Position numbers and translations under genes: made by a program | The notes under the pieces: model-generated | What the model saw: the letters and a program-made list of their open reading frames with translations, nothing else | Database searches by the model: none | Told to the model about the DNA's origin: nothing | NCBI GenBank assembly: GCA_016191845.1 | Contig: JACPVF010000016.1 | Span: forward strand, 310,001-374,000 | Reading direction: 5' to 3' | Source: Chloroflexota bacterium | GTDB lineage: Bacteria > Chloroflexota > Anaerolineae > Anaerolineales > Villigracilaceae | Length of the DNA: 64,000 bases | Shown here: one piece after another, positions 27,037 through 35,371 of the stretch | Position numbering within the stretch: the stretch's first letter is position 1 | Layout of the letters: each line of letters begins with the position of its first letter

Positions 27037-28134
27037 CGTACGACCTGTTGCTCTTCTTCGTCACGGCGGCGCTGACCGTCATGGCGGGCATCGCCATCCT
27101 GAACGCCCTGACCTTTCCGCGCCTGGATGAACGCGAAGTCGACGCCGACCTGCCCTTCGTCTCGATCCTCGTCCCTGCGCGGGATGAAGCTCCCCGCATC
27201 GCGCGGACCGTGGGCCTGCTCCTCGCCCAATCGTACCCTCACTTCGAGTTGATCCTGCTCGACGACTCCTCGAGCGATGGAACCGCCGACCTGGCCCTGT
27301 CTGCCGCCCAGGGCGACTCCCGCTTCCGCCTGCTGTGCGGAGAACCCTTGCCCCCGGGCTGGATCGGCAAGAACTGGGCCTGTCATCAACTCTCGCAGGC
27401 GGCGCGCGGCGACGTGCTGCTCTTCACCGACGCGGACGTGTCCTGGTCACCGCGCGCATTATCTGCCCTTCTCGGGCGCATGTCTCGTTCCCGCGCCGAC
27501 CTGCTGGCCGTGTTTCCCCCAGCAGACGGAGACTCTGGCCGAACGGCTGGTCATCCCGTTGATGGCCATGACCGTGCTGGGTTACTTGCCTGTCTGGGCC
27601 GTGCACTTCATCCCCTGGCCTGTCTTCTCCGCCGCCAACGGGCAATGCCTGGCCTTTCGTCGTACCGCCTACGAGAAGGTGGGCGGCCATGCCGCCGTCC
27701 GCGCAGTGATCGTCGAGGATATGGCGCTGGCGGGCCGCATCAAGCGCGCAGGGCTGCGCTTGCGCCTGGCCGATGCGGCAGGACAGGTCCGTACGCGCAT
27801 GTACGCAAACTGGGCCGAGGTGCGGAATGGCTTTGCCAAGAACATCATCGCGGGGCACGGCGGGGTGATTCCGCTGTTGCTTTCCACACTCTTTCATTGG
27901 ATCGTTTTCCTGCTCCCGTGGTTCTGGCTGATCCTGGGGGATTGGCGCGCGCTCCTGCCGATCCTGCTCGGCGTGACCATGCGCGCCCTGACGGCTGCCG
28001 TCTCCCGTCAGCGCTTTGTGGATGCGTGGCTCATGCCTCTGTCCGTGTTGGCGATGACGGCCATTGCCGCGCAGGCTTTGGTCTGGCGCTGGCGCGGCGG
28101 TCCCGCCTGGAAGGGGCGCAGGTATGCGCGCTAG
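27033..28134 (+). CDS. Glycosyltransferase family 2 (CruG-like), frameshifted
   Basis: The N-terminal frame starts at ATG 27033 and shows an N-terminal helix, VSILVPARDEA, LLDDSSSDGTADLA, GWIGKNWACHQL and LLFTDADVSW (the DxD). At a run of five C (27516-27520) the frame is lost; removing one C restores AVFPQQTETLAERLVIPLM and continues to the stop at 28134 through NGQCLAFRRTAYEKVGG, VIVEDMALAGRIKRAG and C-terminal membrane helices. The restored protein of about 366 residues would be a normal membrane-linked GT2 like CruG. It overlaps plsY and closes the carotenoid group. Confidence 0.8.
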
Positions 28135-28161
28135 ATCGTCGAATCTTTACAAAACCAACGA

Positions 28162-28189
28162 TTGACATCCCACTGTTTCGCAGTACAAT
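28162..28189 (+). promoter_or_regulatory. Sigma70-type promoter ahead of the folded leader and SET gene
   Basis: TTGACA (28162-28167), 16-bp spacer, TACAAT (28184-28189). Transcription near 28196 would give about 180 nt before the small ORF and 360 nt before the SET-domain gene. Confidence 0.72.
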
Positions 28190-28282
28190 AGCCGCTGTTA
28201 ATTTTTCAAGGAGCAGATCTATTTCCAAACTCGCACGAGTGTGAATGCAATACCCCTTGTGCCCCGTTCTTAGCCAATCCCG

Positions 28283-28357
28283 CCAACCTTAACCTGGCAT
28301 CCGCCGCCCTTCGATTTCCATTCTCGAGGAGGCGGCGGGAATGCTTAAGGTGATTGG
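28283..28357 (+). ncRNA. Candidate structured leader RNA
   Basis: A long stem is visible from nested arms: CCAA (28283) with TTGG (28354), CCTTAA (28287) with TTAAGG (28345), GCAT with ATGC, and CCGCCGCC (28301-28308) with GGCGGCGG (28331-28338), around a 22-nt apical loop. Small internal loops (CCTG / GA) interrupt it. It lies between a good promoter and the ribosome site of a 50-aa ORF, as a cis-regulatory RNA would. I do not recognise a known riboswitch class. Confidence 0.5.
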
Positions 28358-28377
28358 AAAATCCATACGGAGGTTCT

Positions 28378-28530
28378 ATGTTTTTGGCAAGCCCTGAGAT
28401 ACGACGATCTGATTTCCACCACGTGTCCTGCTTTGCCGCCTGTCCCGTGTTGACAGGCAAAGCGCCGAGCATTGACTTCCTGGGCATCGACGCCTATGCC
28501 GAGGATGACCTGGGCGATGCGCCCTCGTAA
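28378..28530 (+). CDS. 50-residue ORF upstream of the SET-domain gene
   Basis: ATG 28378 follows CGGAGG at ideal spacing. The product MFLASPEIRRSDFHHVSCFA continues with ACPVLTGKAPSIDFLGIDAY and ends in an acidic AEDDLGDAPS tail. A hairpin (CTTTGCC...GGCAAAG, about 28432-28463) lies inside it. It is 23 bp before the methyltransferase gene in the same transcript. It could be a leader peptide or a small peptide substrate. There is no homology I can name. Confidence 0.55.
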   Translation: MFLASPEIRRSDFHHVSCFAACPVLTGKAPSIDFLGIDAYAEDDLGDAPS

Positions 28531-28553
28531 CGACTACAAAACGAAAGGATAGA

Positions 28554-29084
28554 ATGACTGGTCAATATCACTCCTACATGAACCCGAAGTGCGAATCGGG
28601 CCCGTTTGGCGAAAAAGGCGGATGCGGGGTCTTTGCCCGCCAGCCCATCAAGAAGGGTGAACTGCTCTCGTTATGGGGTGGCCGCATTGTGGCCGAGAGT
28701 GAGTTGGACTTCAACATGCGCGATTTCACCCAGCGCATCATCCAGATCGAGGAAGGCCTGTATCTGGAAACCCCCGAGCACCTTGAACCAACCGATTGTT
28801 TCAACCATTCCTGCGACCCGAACGTTGGCTTCATCGGCCAGATCGGGCTGGTGGCCATGCGTGACATCGAAGTAGGCGAAGAACTGAACTTCGATTACGC
28901 CATGTGCGACGGCTCCGTCTACGATGAATTCGACTGCTACTGCGGCTCTCCCAGCTGCCGTGGACGGGTCACGGGCAATGATTGGAAGAATCCCGAACTG
29001 TGGGAGCGATATAACGGTTACTTCTCTCCGTACCTGGCACGGCGCATCGAGGCCCTCAAAGCTGAATTGCTCGTGCATGCCTGA
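28554..29084 (+). CDS. SET-domain protein lysine methyltransferase
   Basis: 176 residues; AAAGGAT precedes ATG 28554. Motifs in order: GEKGGCGVFARQPIKKGE (SET-N), DCFNHSCDPNVGF (the NHSCxPN knot), GEELNFDYAMCD (ELxxDY) and a post-SET zinc site CYCGSPSCRG. This is a compact SET enzyme using S-adenosylmethionine to methylate lysine, probably cytoplasmic. The natural target in bacteria is unknown. It follows a promoter, a folded leader and a 50-aa ORF, an unusually elaborate context. Confidence 0.88.
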   Translation: MTGQYHSYMNPKCESGPFGEKGGCGVFARQPIKKGELLSLWGGRIVAESELDFNMRDFTQRIIQIEEGLYLETPEHLEPTDCFNHSCDPNVGFIGQIGLVAMRDIEVGEELNFDYAMCDGSVYDEFDCYCGSPSCRGRVTGNDWKNPELWERYNGYFSPYLARRIEALKAELLVHA

Positions 29085-29206
29085 CCCTCGGATGAGATTC
29101 AATGGCGCGGAGTTGACTCCGCGCCATTTTTCTTTGTGGTACACTGACGGTTGTCCTCCCCTGCGCCCTTGCGGCGCAGAACTTTTATCTCGGAGCGGGC
29201 GAACCC

Positions 29207-29821
29207 ATGAAATCCCTTCTCGGCGAAAGACTGCGCTTCGACTGGAAGATCGTCCTCATCACCATCGTCAGCACGACCGTTGTGCTGGCGGATTATTACA
29301 TCAAGCTGACCCCCAACGATGGTTGGGACAAGACCCTGTACTTCCTGCTCCTGCCGCTCTTCATCATCCTGTTCATCTTCCGCGAGGATCCGCGCGAGTA
29401 CGGTTTCGCTCTCGGGGACTGGAAGGCGGGGCTGGTCATCACGGTCCTGGCTATTTTGCTGATCGCACCTGTCTTGTGGTGGGTGGGACGCGGCTCGGCC
29501 ATGGCCTCGTATTATGAAGCCAATCTGGGTGGATTGCCGTGGAATACCTTCCTCGATCTGCTCGGTTGGGAGTTCCTCTTTCGCGGCTGGCTGACCTTTG
29601 CCTATGTGCGCAAGTTCGGGCCTGAGGGACTTTGGCTGCAGGCCGTCCCATTTGCGGTCGCCCACATGACCAAGCCTGCCGTGGAGACGCTCAGCACCAT
29701 CTTCGGCGGATTTGTCTTCGGCTGGGTGGCCTGGCGCACGCGTTCCTTCCTGTACCCCTTCCTCATCCATTGGTTCGTGGCTTCATTCACCATCCTGGTG
29801 GCGGCAGGCAGACTTGGCTGA
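29207..29821 (+). CDS. CPBP family intramembrane metalloprotease
   Basis: 204 residues with several membrane helices and the CPBP signatures WEFLFRGW (EExxxR-like, with WE in place of EE), PFAVAHMTKP (FxxxH) and HWFVASF in the last helix. The first Glu of the usual EE pair is Trp, so catalytic activity is uncertain. Its end overlaps the start of the GNAT gene. Confidence 0.8.
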   Translation: MKSLLGERLRFDWKIVLITIVSTTVVLADYYIKLTPNDGWDKTLYFLLLPLFIILFIFREDPREYGFALGDWKAGLVITVLAILLIAPVLWWVGRGSAMASYYEANLGGLPWNTFLDLLGWEFLFRGWLTFAYVRKFGPEGLWLQAVPFAVAHMTKPAVETLSTIFGGFVFGWVAWRTRSFLYPFLIHWFVASFTILVAAGRLG

Positions 29822-30257
29822 GTACACCCTGCGTCCCGCCGTCGAAGCGGAAGCTGCCGCCATCCAGGACCTGATCCATTTGGTCGGGATCAACCCCACG
29901 GGGTTGGACTGGCGACGCTTCATTGTGGCGGTCACGCCCGAAGGGCAGATCATCGGTTGCGGACAATTGAAGCCCCACGGTCGGGACCTCCTCGAACTGG
30001 CCTCCATTGCCGTTCTGCCCGACCGTCGCGGAGAGGGTATTGCCCGCGCGGTGATTGAACGCCTGTTGGAGGGGAGTCCGCGCCCGCTATACCTGACCTG
30101 CGTCTCGCGCCTCGAACCATTCTATGAACGCTTCGGATTCTGCGCCATCGAATATGACCAGATGCCGCGTTATTTCCAGCGGCTCTCGAAACTGGCTGGG
30201 TTGGTCTTCACACTTTCCAAGCGCAGCGAGACCCTGTCGGTGATGAAGTTGAAGTAA
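29814..30257 (+). CDS. GNAT family N-acetyltransferase
   Basis: 147 residues taking TTG 29814 as start (LAEYTLRPAVEAEAAAIQDL), overlapping the CPBP stop; the frame is open upstream but there it is inside the CPBP gene. The acetyl-CoA loop is LPDRRGEGIARAVIERLL, preceded by ELASIAV, and the C-terminal half has EPFYERFGF, a standard GNAT ending. The substrate is unknown. Confidence 0.8.
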   Translation: MAEYTLRPAVEAEAAAIQDLIHLVGINPTGLDWRRFIVAVTPEGQIIGCGQLKPHGRDLLELASIAVLPDRRGEGIARAVIERLLEGSPRPLYLTCVSRLEPFYERFGFCAIEYDQMPRYFQRLSKLAGLVFTLSKRSETLSVMKLK

Positions 30258-30266
30258 AATTCGGGT

Positions 30267-30848
30267 ATGCGTACCGTACTGAAAATTCTGATCGGAATTC
30301 TGGTTGGTTTCGTCCTGGCGGGCGTGCTGCTGCTGCTCAGCCGCAGGCCGACGGGGACCGTCATCCCTTTGGTGCCGCCACCCACAGCCTCGCCCATCGT
30401 GGTGCACGTGGTGGGCGCCGTGCCGCGGCCGGGTGTGTATGAGTTCCCCAAGGGCGCGCGTATCCGCGATGCCATCGACGCGGCGGGCGGATTGTTGACC
30501 GACGCTAATATCACTGCTATCAATATGGCTGCTCTGCTGAAAGACGGTCAGCGTTTGGAAATTCCTTCCTTGAGCGGCACACCAGGCACCCCTGATGCTT
30601 TGTCTCCAGGGGTGGAGGCGACATTTGTGGCCGCTTGTGCTGGCGATAAGATTAACATTAACACCGCCTCCGTTGAGCAATTGAGAGAGTTAGGTTTAAG
30701 CCAGACCACTGCTGATGAGCTCCGTGCGTACATTGAAGAAAACGGATATTTTGTGGATTACAACGCATTTTCAACAGCAAGTATATCTGGCTTAACTGAT
30801 ATTCAAAAAGTTCGTTTAAAAAATATTATTACTTTCTGCGCTCCCTAG
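30267..30848 (+). CDS. comEA: ComEA-like DNA-binding protein (SLBB plus helix-hairpin-helix)
   Basis: 193 residues: an N-terminal membrane anchor (LKILIGILVGFVLAGVLLLL), an SLBB domain (VHVVGAVPRPGVYEFPKGAR, about 45-100) and a HhH pair (ININTASVEQLRELGLSQTT, NGYFVDYNAFSTA). ComEA binds incoming DNA outside the membrane during natural transformation. The ATG lies six bases after TAAAAT with no ribosome site. From about 30640 the DNA becomes strikingly AT-rich although the family fold continues, see findings. No comEC is visible next to it. Confidence 0.85.
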   Translation: MRTVLKILIGILVGFVLAGVLLLLSRRPTGTVIPLVPPPTASPIVVHVVGAVPRPGVYEFPKGARIRDAIDAAGGLLTDANITAINMAALLKDGQRLEIPSLSGTPGTPDALSPGVEATFVAACAGDKININTASVEQLRELGLSQTTADELRAYIEENGYFVDYNAFSTASISGLTDIQKVRLKNIITFCAP

Positions 30849-30854
30849 CCTTCC

Positions 30855-31412
30855 ATGCCCTTCGATCACTTCGACTTCATCGCCCCTGTCTATGCCCGCG
30901 CTGGGGAGTACGGCGGCCTGTCCACGCTGACCCGTCTGTTGGATTTACCAACGACGGGTCGCCTGCTGGATGTGGGCGGCGGTACGGGACGCGTGGCCCG
31001 CTCCCTGCGCGACCAGGCGGGACAGGTTGTGCTGGCGGATGTCTCGCTGGGGATGTTGCGTGTGGCCGCCTCCATCCCTGGACTTCAGCCTGCCGCCTCT
31101 GCCTCCGAACGATTACCCTACCCTGATGGCTCTTTCTCTCGCGTGTTGATTGTGGATGCCCTGCACCACGTTGAGAACCACGCTCAGACCGCCGCCGAGA
31201 TGTGGCGCGTACTTCAGCCTGGAGGACGCATCCTCATCATCGAACCAGACATCCGTGTCTTCGCGGTCAAGTTGATCGCGCTGGCCGAGAAGCTCTTGCT
31301 GATGCGCAGCCACTTCCTCGCCCCTGATCAGATCGTTGCCCTCTTCCCGCAAGCCCGCACCGAGATCCACATCGAAGTTGGCACCGCGTTTGTGTTGATA
31401 CAAAAAACGTAG
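30855..31412 (+). CDS. Class I SAM-dependent methyltransferase
   Basis: 185 residues, close behind the comEA-like gene. Motif I is LLDVGGGTGRVARSL, the acidic end of strand 2 is VLADVS, followed by FSRVLIVDALHHVE and VLQPGGRILIIEP (post-I and motif III), typical of UbiE/Methyltransf_11. The substrate cannot be inferred. Confidence 0.8.
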   Translation: MPFDHFDFIAPVYARAGEYGGLSTLTRLLDLPTTGRLLDVGGGTGRVARSLRDQAGQVVLADVSLGMLRVAASIPGLQPAASASERLPYPDGSFSRVLIVDALHHVENHAQTAAEMWRVLQPGGRILIIEPDIRVFAVKLIALAEKLLLMRSHFLAPDQIVALFPQARTEIHIEVGTAFVLIQKT

Positions 31413-31480
31413 CGCAAGATATTCTCGCGCTACGTTGAACATGATGAGTTGAACAGCGGACTTCTTGTCCGCTGTTTTTT
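31407..31480. terminator. Two hairpins between convergent genes
   Basis: ACGTAGCGC (31407-31415) with GCGCTACGT (31427-31435), and AACAGCGGAC with GTCCGCTGTT followed by a T-run near 31475. The second acts on the plus strand after the methyltransferase gene; both lie before the convergent acyl-CoA dehydrogenase stop. Confidence 0.8.
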
Positions 31481-31481
31481 G

Positions 31482-32627
31482 TTATGCCAGGATCTGCCTC
31501 GCGATGACCAGCCGTTGAATTTCGCTGGTACCCTCGCCGATGGTCATCAAGCGCGCGTCGCGGTAGATGCGTTCGACGGGATACTCGCTCGAATAGCCGT
31601 ACCCACCGTGGACCTGGATGGCATTGCGGCACACGCGCTCAGCCATCTCGGTGGCGAACATCTTGGCCATCGAAGCTTCCTTGAGGTAGGGGCGGCCTTC
31701 CTCTTTGAGCCAGGCCGCCTTGTAGAGCAGGGCGCGCGCCGCCTCGATCTCGGTGGCCGCATCTGCCAGCATCCACTGGATGGCCTGGAATTCAGCGATC
31801 CGCTTTCCGAAGGCGCGCCGCTCCTTCGCGTAGGCGAGTGCGTGCTCGTAGGCAGCCTGCGCCAGCCCAATCGACAGCGCGCCAATGCTGATGCGTCCGC
31901 CGTCCAGCGTGGACAGGGTCTGCTGCAGGCCGTGTCCCTTCTCGCCGATCAGGTTGTCGAGTGGCACGCGCACATCCTCAAAAGTCACGGCATGGGTGGG
32001 CGAACCATGCAGGCCCATCTTCTTTTCCGCGGGACCAATCGTCAGTCCAGGGGTGTCGGTGGGGACGAGGATCTGGCTGAGGGAGCGGGAATTCCCTGAG
32101 GTGTCGGTGCGCACGAGGGTGATGATATATTCCGCAATGGACGCGTTGGTGGTCCACATCTTCGCGCCGTTGATGACCCACTCCTTGCCGCGCTGCTCGG
32201 CCTTGGTCCGCACCCCGCCCTGCAAATCGGACCCCGCGCCTGGTTCCGTCAATGCCAGCGCGCCCAGCTTGTGGCGTCCGCTGGCCACGCGCGGCAGCCA
32301 TTTCTTCTTGAGCGCCTCCGGGCCGTAGAGCACCAGCGGCGCAGTGCCCAGCCCATTGTGGGCAGCCAATGCCAGTGCCGTGGAGCCACAGCCCCAGCCC
32401 AATTCCTCGATGGCAATGGCGGCGCTGATGGCGTCCACGCTCGCACCGCCGTATTCCTCGGGGATGTTCAGGCCCATCAGTCCGAGCGGCCCACCCTTGC
32501 GGACGGCGTTCCAGTTGAACTCGCCCGTCACATCTACTTCGTGAGCCTTGGGGCGCACCTCTTTCTCGACAAAATCGTGCACGGCCTTGCGCCATATGCG
32601 CTGTTCATTCGAAAGATCGAAATCCAT
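31482..32627 (-). CDS. Acyl-CoA dehydrogenase
   Basis: 381 residues; GAGGAG precedes ATG 32627. Full-length FAD-dependent acyl-CoA dehydrogenase: EEYGGASVDAI, LTEPGAGSDLQGG (flavin/substrate signature), RRAFGKRIAEFQAIQ, QVHGGYGYSSEYPVERIYRD, and GEGTSEIQRLVIA with the catalytic Glu in the EGT motif. It oxidises an acyl-CoA to the 2-enoyl form; the chain-length or branched preference cannot be read. It stands alone, convergent to the methyltransferase gene. Confidence 0.93.
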   Translation of the reverse strand: MDFDLSNEQRIWRKAVHDFVEKEVRPKAHEVDVTGEFNWNAVRKGGPLGLMGLNIPEEYGGASVDAISAAIAIEELGWGCGSTALALAAHNGLGTAPLVLYGPEALKKKWLPRVASGRHKLGALALTEPGAGSDLQGGVRTKAEQRGKEWVINGAKMWTTNASIAEYIITLVRTDTSGNSRSLSQILVPTDTPGLTIGPAEKKMGLHGSPTHAVTFEDVRVPLDNLIGEKGHGLQQTLSTLDGGRISIGALSIGLAQAAYEHALAYAKERRAFGKRIAEFQAIQWMLADAATEIEAARALLYKAAWLKEEGRPYLKEASMAKMFATEMAERVCRNAIQVHGGYGYSSEYPVERIYRDARLMTIGEGTSEIQRLVIARQILA

Positions 32628-32686
32628 GGTCTCTCCTCTGTTTGGCGATGGGGCGATTGTAGACGAAAATGGTGGTTAATGCGAGG

Positions 32687-32785
32687 ATGTCGTTGCGAAG
32701 GCTGCATTCTTCTCCCTGAAGCAACCTCATGAAATCAAAATGCCACCTGAGATGGGAGGTTGCTTCGCTTCGCTCGCAACGACAT
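32687..32785. repeat. 99-bp nested inverted-repeat element
   Basis: Outer arms ATGTCGTTGCG (32687-32697) and CGCAACGACAT (32775-32785) are perfect, and inner arms GAAGCAACCTC (32718-32728) and GAGGTTGCTTC (32756-32766) are perfect too. This matches the widespread REP-like family 'gtcgttgcgagcgaagc'. It abuts the Rieske stop and may act as its terminator. Confidence 0.75.
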
Positions 32786-32788
32786 GAG

Positions 32789-33208
32789 CTAGTTCATGTG
32801 CAGGATCAAATTCCCTGCCTCGTTCTTCGTCACACGCAGACGGCGCAGACCTTTTTGGGCGGGACCCTTTTCCATCTGGCCGTCGCTGCCATAGATCGAA
32901 CCGTGGCAGGGACATTCGAACTTGTCATTCTTTTGTTCCACCGTGCAGCCGAGATGGGTACAGATCAGGCTGAAGGCCACAAACTCGTCATTGCCTTTGC
33001 AGACCAGTGCAGCGGGGATGTGCATCAGCAGGGTGGTCGTGTCAGGCTGGAAGTTGATGGCGGGGCCGAGATCATATTCGCTGGGTGGAGCGGGATCCAT
33101 CTCGTAGGAGAGGAAGCGAACCAGGCCGCCGATCCCGAGCGTGGCGCCCAGGGCTAGCAGGCCGTCGGTGGTCAGTTTGAGGAAATCGCGGCGGGAGTAT
33201 TTGGACAT
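32789..33208 (-). CDS. qcrA: Rieske iron-sulfur protein
   Basis: 139 residues from ATG 33208 (MSKYSRRDFLKLTTDG), a Tat signal/anchor with SRRDFLK. The 2Fe-2S ligands are CTHLGC and CPCHGS. It would carry electrons from quinol oxidation by the cytochrome b encoded just upstream to a c-type cytochrome, on the outer membrane face. It is the last gene of this respiratory group. Confidence 0.9.
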   Translation of the reverse strand: MSKYSRRDFLKLTTDGLLALGATLGIGGLVRFLSYEMDPAPPSEYDLGPAINFQPDTTTLLMHIPAALVCKGNDEFVAFSLICTHLGCTVEQKNDKFECPCHGSIYGSDGQMEKGPAQKGLRRLRVTKNEAGNLILHMN

Positions 33209-33227
33209 GGGATGTTTTGTGTGATAA

Positions 33228-33274
33228 ATGCGCTTCGACTGCGGACGGAAGAGCACCGTCCTCCGCTCAGCGCG
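33228..33274. repeat. REP-like palindrome
   Basis: GCGCTTCGACTGCGG and CCTCCGCTCAGCGCG flank an inner GACGG...CCGTC hairpin. It sits in the 72-bp gap between cytochrome b and Rieske genes and belongs to the family seen at 25453. Confidence 0.55.
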
Positions 33275-33280
33275 AATTAT

Positions 33281-35026
33281 TTATGAAGTAAAAGCGGCCA
33301 GCGCGGTTAGGATGAGGATGATCGTCACCAGGACGGCCACAAGGATCTGTGCGATCCGTCCACGGCGGGGGAACCAGTGACCAAGTTCTTCCTTTGCGGG
33401 GGCGGGCAGCACGTAGGGGATCAGCGCCAGCACGCCCAGCACAATGACGGGCACCAGTACGCCCAGTAGGAACGGGTCACCCAGTTTGAGCAATTGTTGC
33501 ACCCACAGGAAGAACCAGGGCGCACGCGTGTCGGTCTCGAGCGTGGGCGTCCCGCGGATGGGAGCGCCCAGCGGCGCGGGCAGGAAGGTCGCCAATAGAA
33601 TCAGGACAATGCCCGCGAGGAACATGCCCAACACTTCACGCTTGACCAGGTCGAAGCGGGTGATGCGGGCGGGAGTCTCCGTCAGTGTGGGCAGTGGGGC
33701 GGCGATGCCGCCGTCGCGCCGCACGCGGAACAGGTGCCAGATCAGCACGAAGGCGGCCACGGCGCTCAGGGCGTAGATGTGCCAGGTGTAGAAGCGCACC
33801 AGCGTGGACGGGCTGATGACTGAACTGCCAACGGCGAACTCGTACAGGCGCGGCCCGATCCACGGGATGGAGCTGAGTAGGTTGGTGCCTGCCGTCAGCG
33901 CCCAGCGGATGCCCTCGTCCCAGCGCAGAACGTAGCCCGTGAAATCCAGCAGCAGGGCCAGCACGAAGAGTCCCAGCCCGAGCAGGAAGTTGAAGCGGCG
34001 CGGTCTGGCGTAGGCGCCCGTAAAGACCACCCGCAATAGGTGGACGGCGGCCACGATCACCAGCAACTGCGCGGACCAGTAGTGCAGGTTGCGCACCAGC
34101 GCCCCAAGCGGCACGAAAAAGTGGATGGTTTCGACCGAGACGGGCGCCAGTTCGGGCGTGGGGATGTAGTAGAACATCTCCAGCAGGCCCGTCGCGCCGA
34201 GCACCAGCATCAGGAAGACGGCCAGTCCACCCGCGCCGAGGGTGTAGCGCCAGCGCGATTGGGCAGCGGGGATGCTCGGCGGGTGCAGGTGGTAGACGAA
34301 GTTCGGACGGGGGAGTCGGCTCTTCGGGGCGGTGCCCGCTGCGAGGTCCGCGGGGAGGGGGCGGCGCAGGATTTCCTGAAGCAGCCAGCCCAGCATGATC
34401 GCCGTCAGTGCGGCTGCCAGGATCAGGGCCAGGGTCGTATCGTTGGGCGGCGCGCTGACCTTGCGATGCACAGGGATGGCTGAGGCCACCTTGCCGTCCA
34501 GCGGGATATCGGCGGGCAGGGTGCCGTTCATCTTGAGCAGGTAGGCGGTGACCTGCCAGGCCTTTTCGGGGGTGAGCGAACCAGGGTTCCACCAGGGCAT
34601 CATGGCGTAGATGTAATCGTAGAGTTGCTGGGCCGAGGTGAAGCGGCCCAATTTGCCGCCGCCCACCAGGGCAGGCACCGTATGCGGAAACTCGAAGCCC
34701 TGCGGCGGATGGTTGCTGGCGTGACATTTGGAGGTCCAGCAATCCTTGTCTTCACCGAAGGCCAACTCACGCCATTCGTCGGTGAGGCCCTGGCCTTCGT
34801 TGCCGTGACAGGCCATGCACACCCCCCAGAAGATGAGCGCGCCCTGGTCCAATTGGGTGGGCGGTTCGGAGACGATGGGCGGGTCGAGCGGATTTTCCGC
34901 TTCGATGGGGGTAGCCTCGACCTTTTCTGCACGAGGCAGAGCGGTGACAGACAGGAGCAGAATCCCCAGTCCCACGGCCACGAAGAGAACAGCAATGAAG
35001 GGAATACGGGAGCGGTCAGTGTTCAT
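33281..35026 (-). CDS. Cytochrome c-cytochrome b6 fusion protein
   Basis: 581 residues. The N-terminus is an anchored c-type cytochrome with CMACH at about 70 and a second site CWTSKCH (a CX4CH spacing, if it binds heme). After another helix comes a full cytochrome b/b6: HYWSAQLLVIVAAVH and HIYALSAVAAFVLIWH carry the two heme-ligand His pairs; the 14 residues between the second pair are the b6-type spacing. A subunit-IV-like C-terminus follows, with APWFFLW where PEWY is usual. It would oxidise menaquinol and pass electrons to Rieske and its own cytochrome c. It lies three bases after the DsrE gene. Confidence 0.85.
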   Translation of the reverse strand: MNTDRSRIPFIAVLFVAVGLGILLLSVTALPRAEKVEATPIEAENPLDPPIVSEPPTQLDQGALIFWGVCMACHGNEGQGLTDEWRELAFGEDKDCWTSKCHASNHPPQGFEFPHTVPALVGGGKLGRFTSAQQLYDYIYAMMPWWNPGSLTPEKAWQVTAYLLKMNGTLPADIPLDGKVASAIPVHRKVSAPPNDTTLALILAAALTAIMLGWLLQEILRRPLPADLAAGTAPKSRLPRPNFVYHLHPPSIPAAQSRWRYTLGAGGLAVFLMLVLGATGLLEMFYYIPTPELAPVSVETIHFFVPLGALVRNLHYWSAQLLVIVAAVHLLRVVFTGAYARPRRFNFLLGLGLFVLALLLDFTGYVLRWDEGIRWALTAGTNLLSSIPWIGPRLYEFAVGSSVISPSTLVRFYTWHIYALSAVAAFVLIWHLFRVRRDGGIAAPLPTLTETPARITRFDLVKREVLGMFLAGIVLILLATFLPAPLGAPIRGTPTLETDTRAPWFFLWVQQLLKLGDPFLLGVLVPVIVLGVLALIPYVLPAPAKEELGHWFPRRGRIAQILVAVLVTIILILTALAAFTS

Positions 35027-35029
35027 GAA

Positions 35030-35371
35030 TCAGAGGCTGATAACCTTGCCTGCTTTGAATTGGGCTTCCAGGATGTCCCCCATGCCGCCCACGATACCCA
35101 CCTCCACCTGGCTCAGGCCGAAGGTCTCAAGACAGGTGGAGCAGATGACGAGGTGCACGCCGTTGGCCTCCAGGGCCTTGAGCGGCTCGAGGACAGGCGA
35201 GCCTGCCACGGTCAGCTTGACGCCGTCGGTGTAGAAACAGATCGCGGCGGGGAACTGGCGACTCTCCAGCAGCAGGGTCAAATATTTATTGAGCAGCCTG
35301 ACTTGCAATTCAGGCACGTTGGTCGCGTTTCCCATGCCGTAGTGCGTGATGAGAATGACCGTATCTTTCAC
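35030..35371 (-). CDS. DsrE/YedF-like small sulfur protein
   Basis: 113 residues; GTG start overlapping the previous stop (GTGA). It resembles the C-terminal DsrE-like domain of YedF: FYTDGVKLTVAGSPVLEPLK and a Cys pair in CSTCLETFGL. Proteins of this fold handle or sense persulfide sulfur, though the precise role is unknown. The position inside a quinol oxidase operon suggests a link between respiration and sulfur state. Confidence 0.75.
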   Translation of the reverse strand: MKDTVILITHYGMGNATNVPELQVRLLNKYLTLLLESRQFPAAICFYTDGVKLTVAGSPVLEPLKALEANGVHLVICSTCLETFGLSQVEVGIVGGMGDILEAQFKAGKVISL

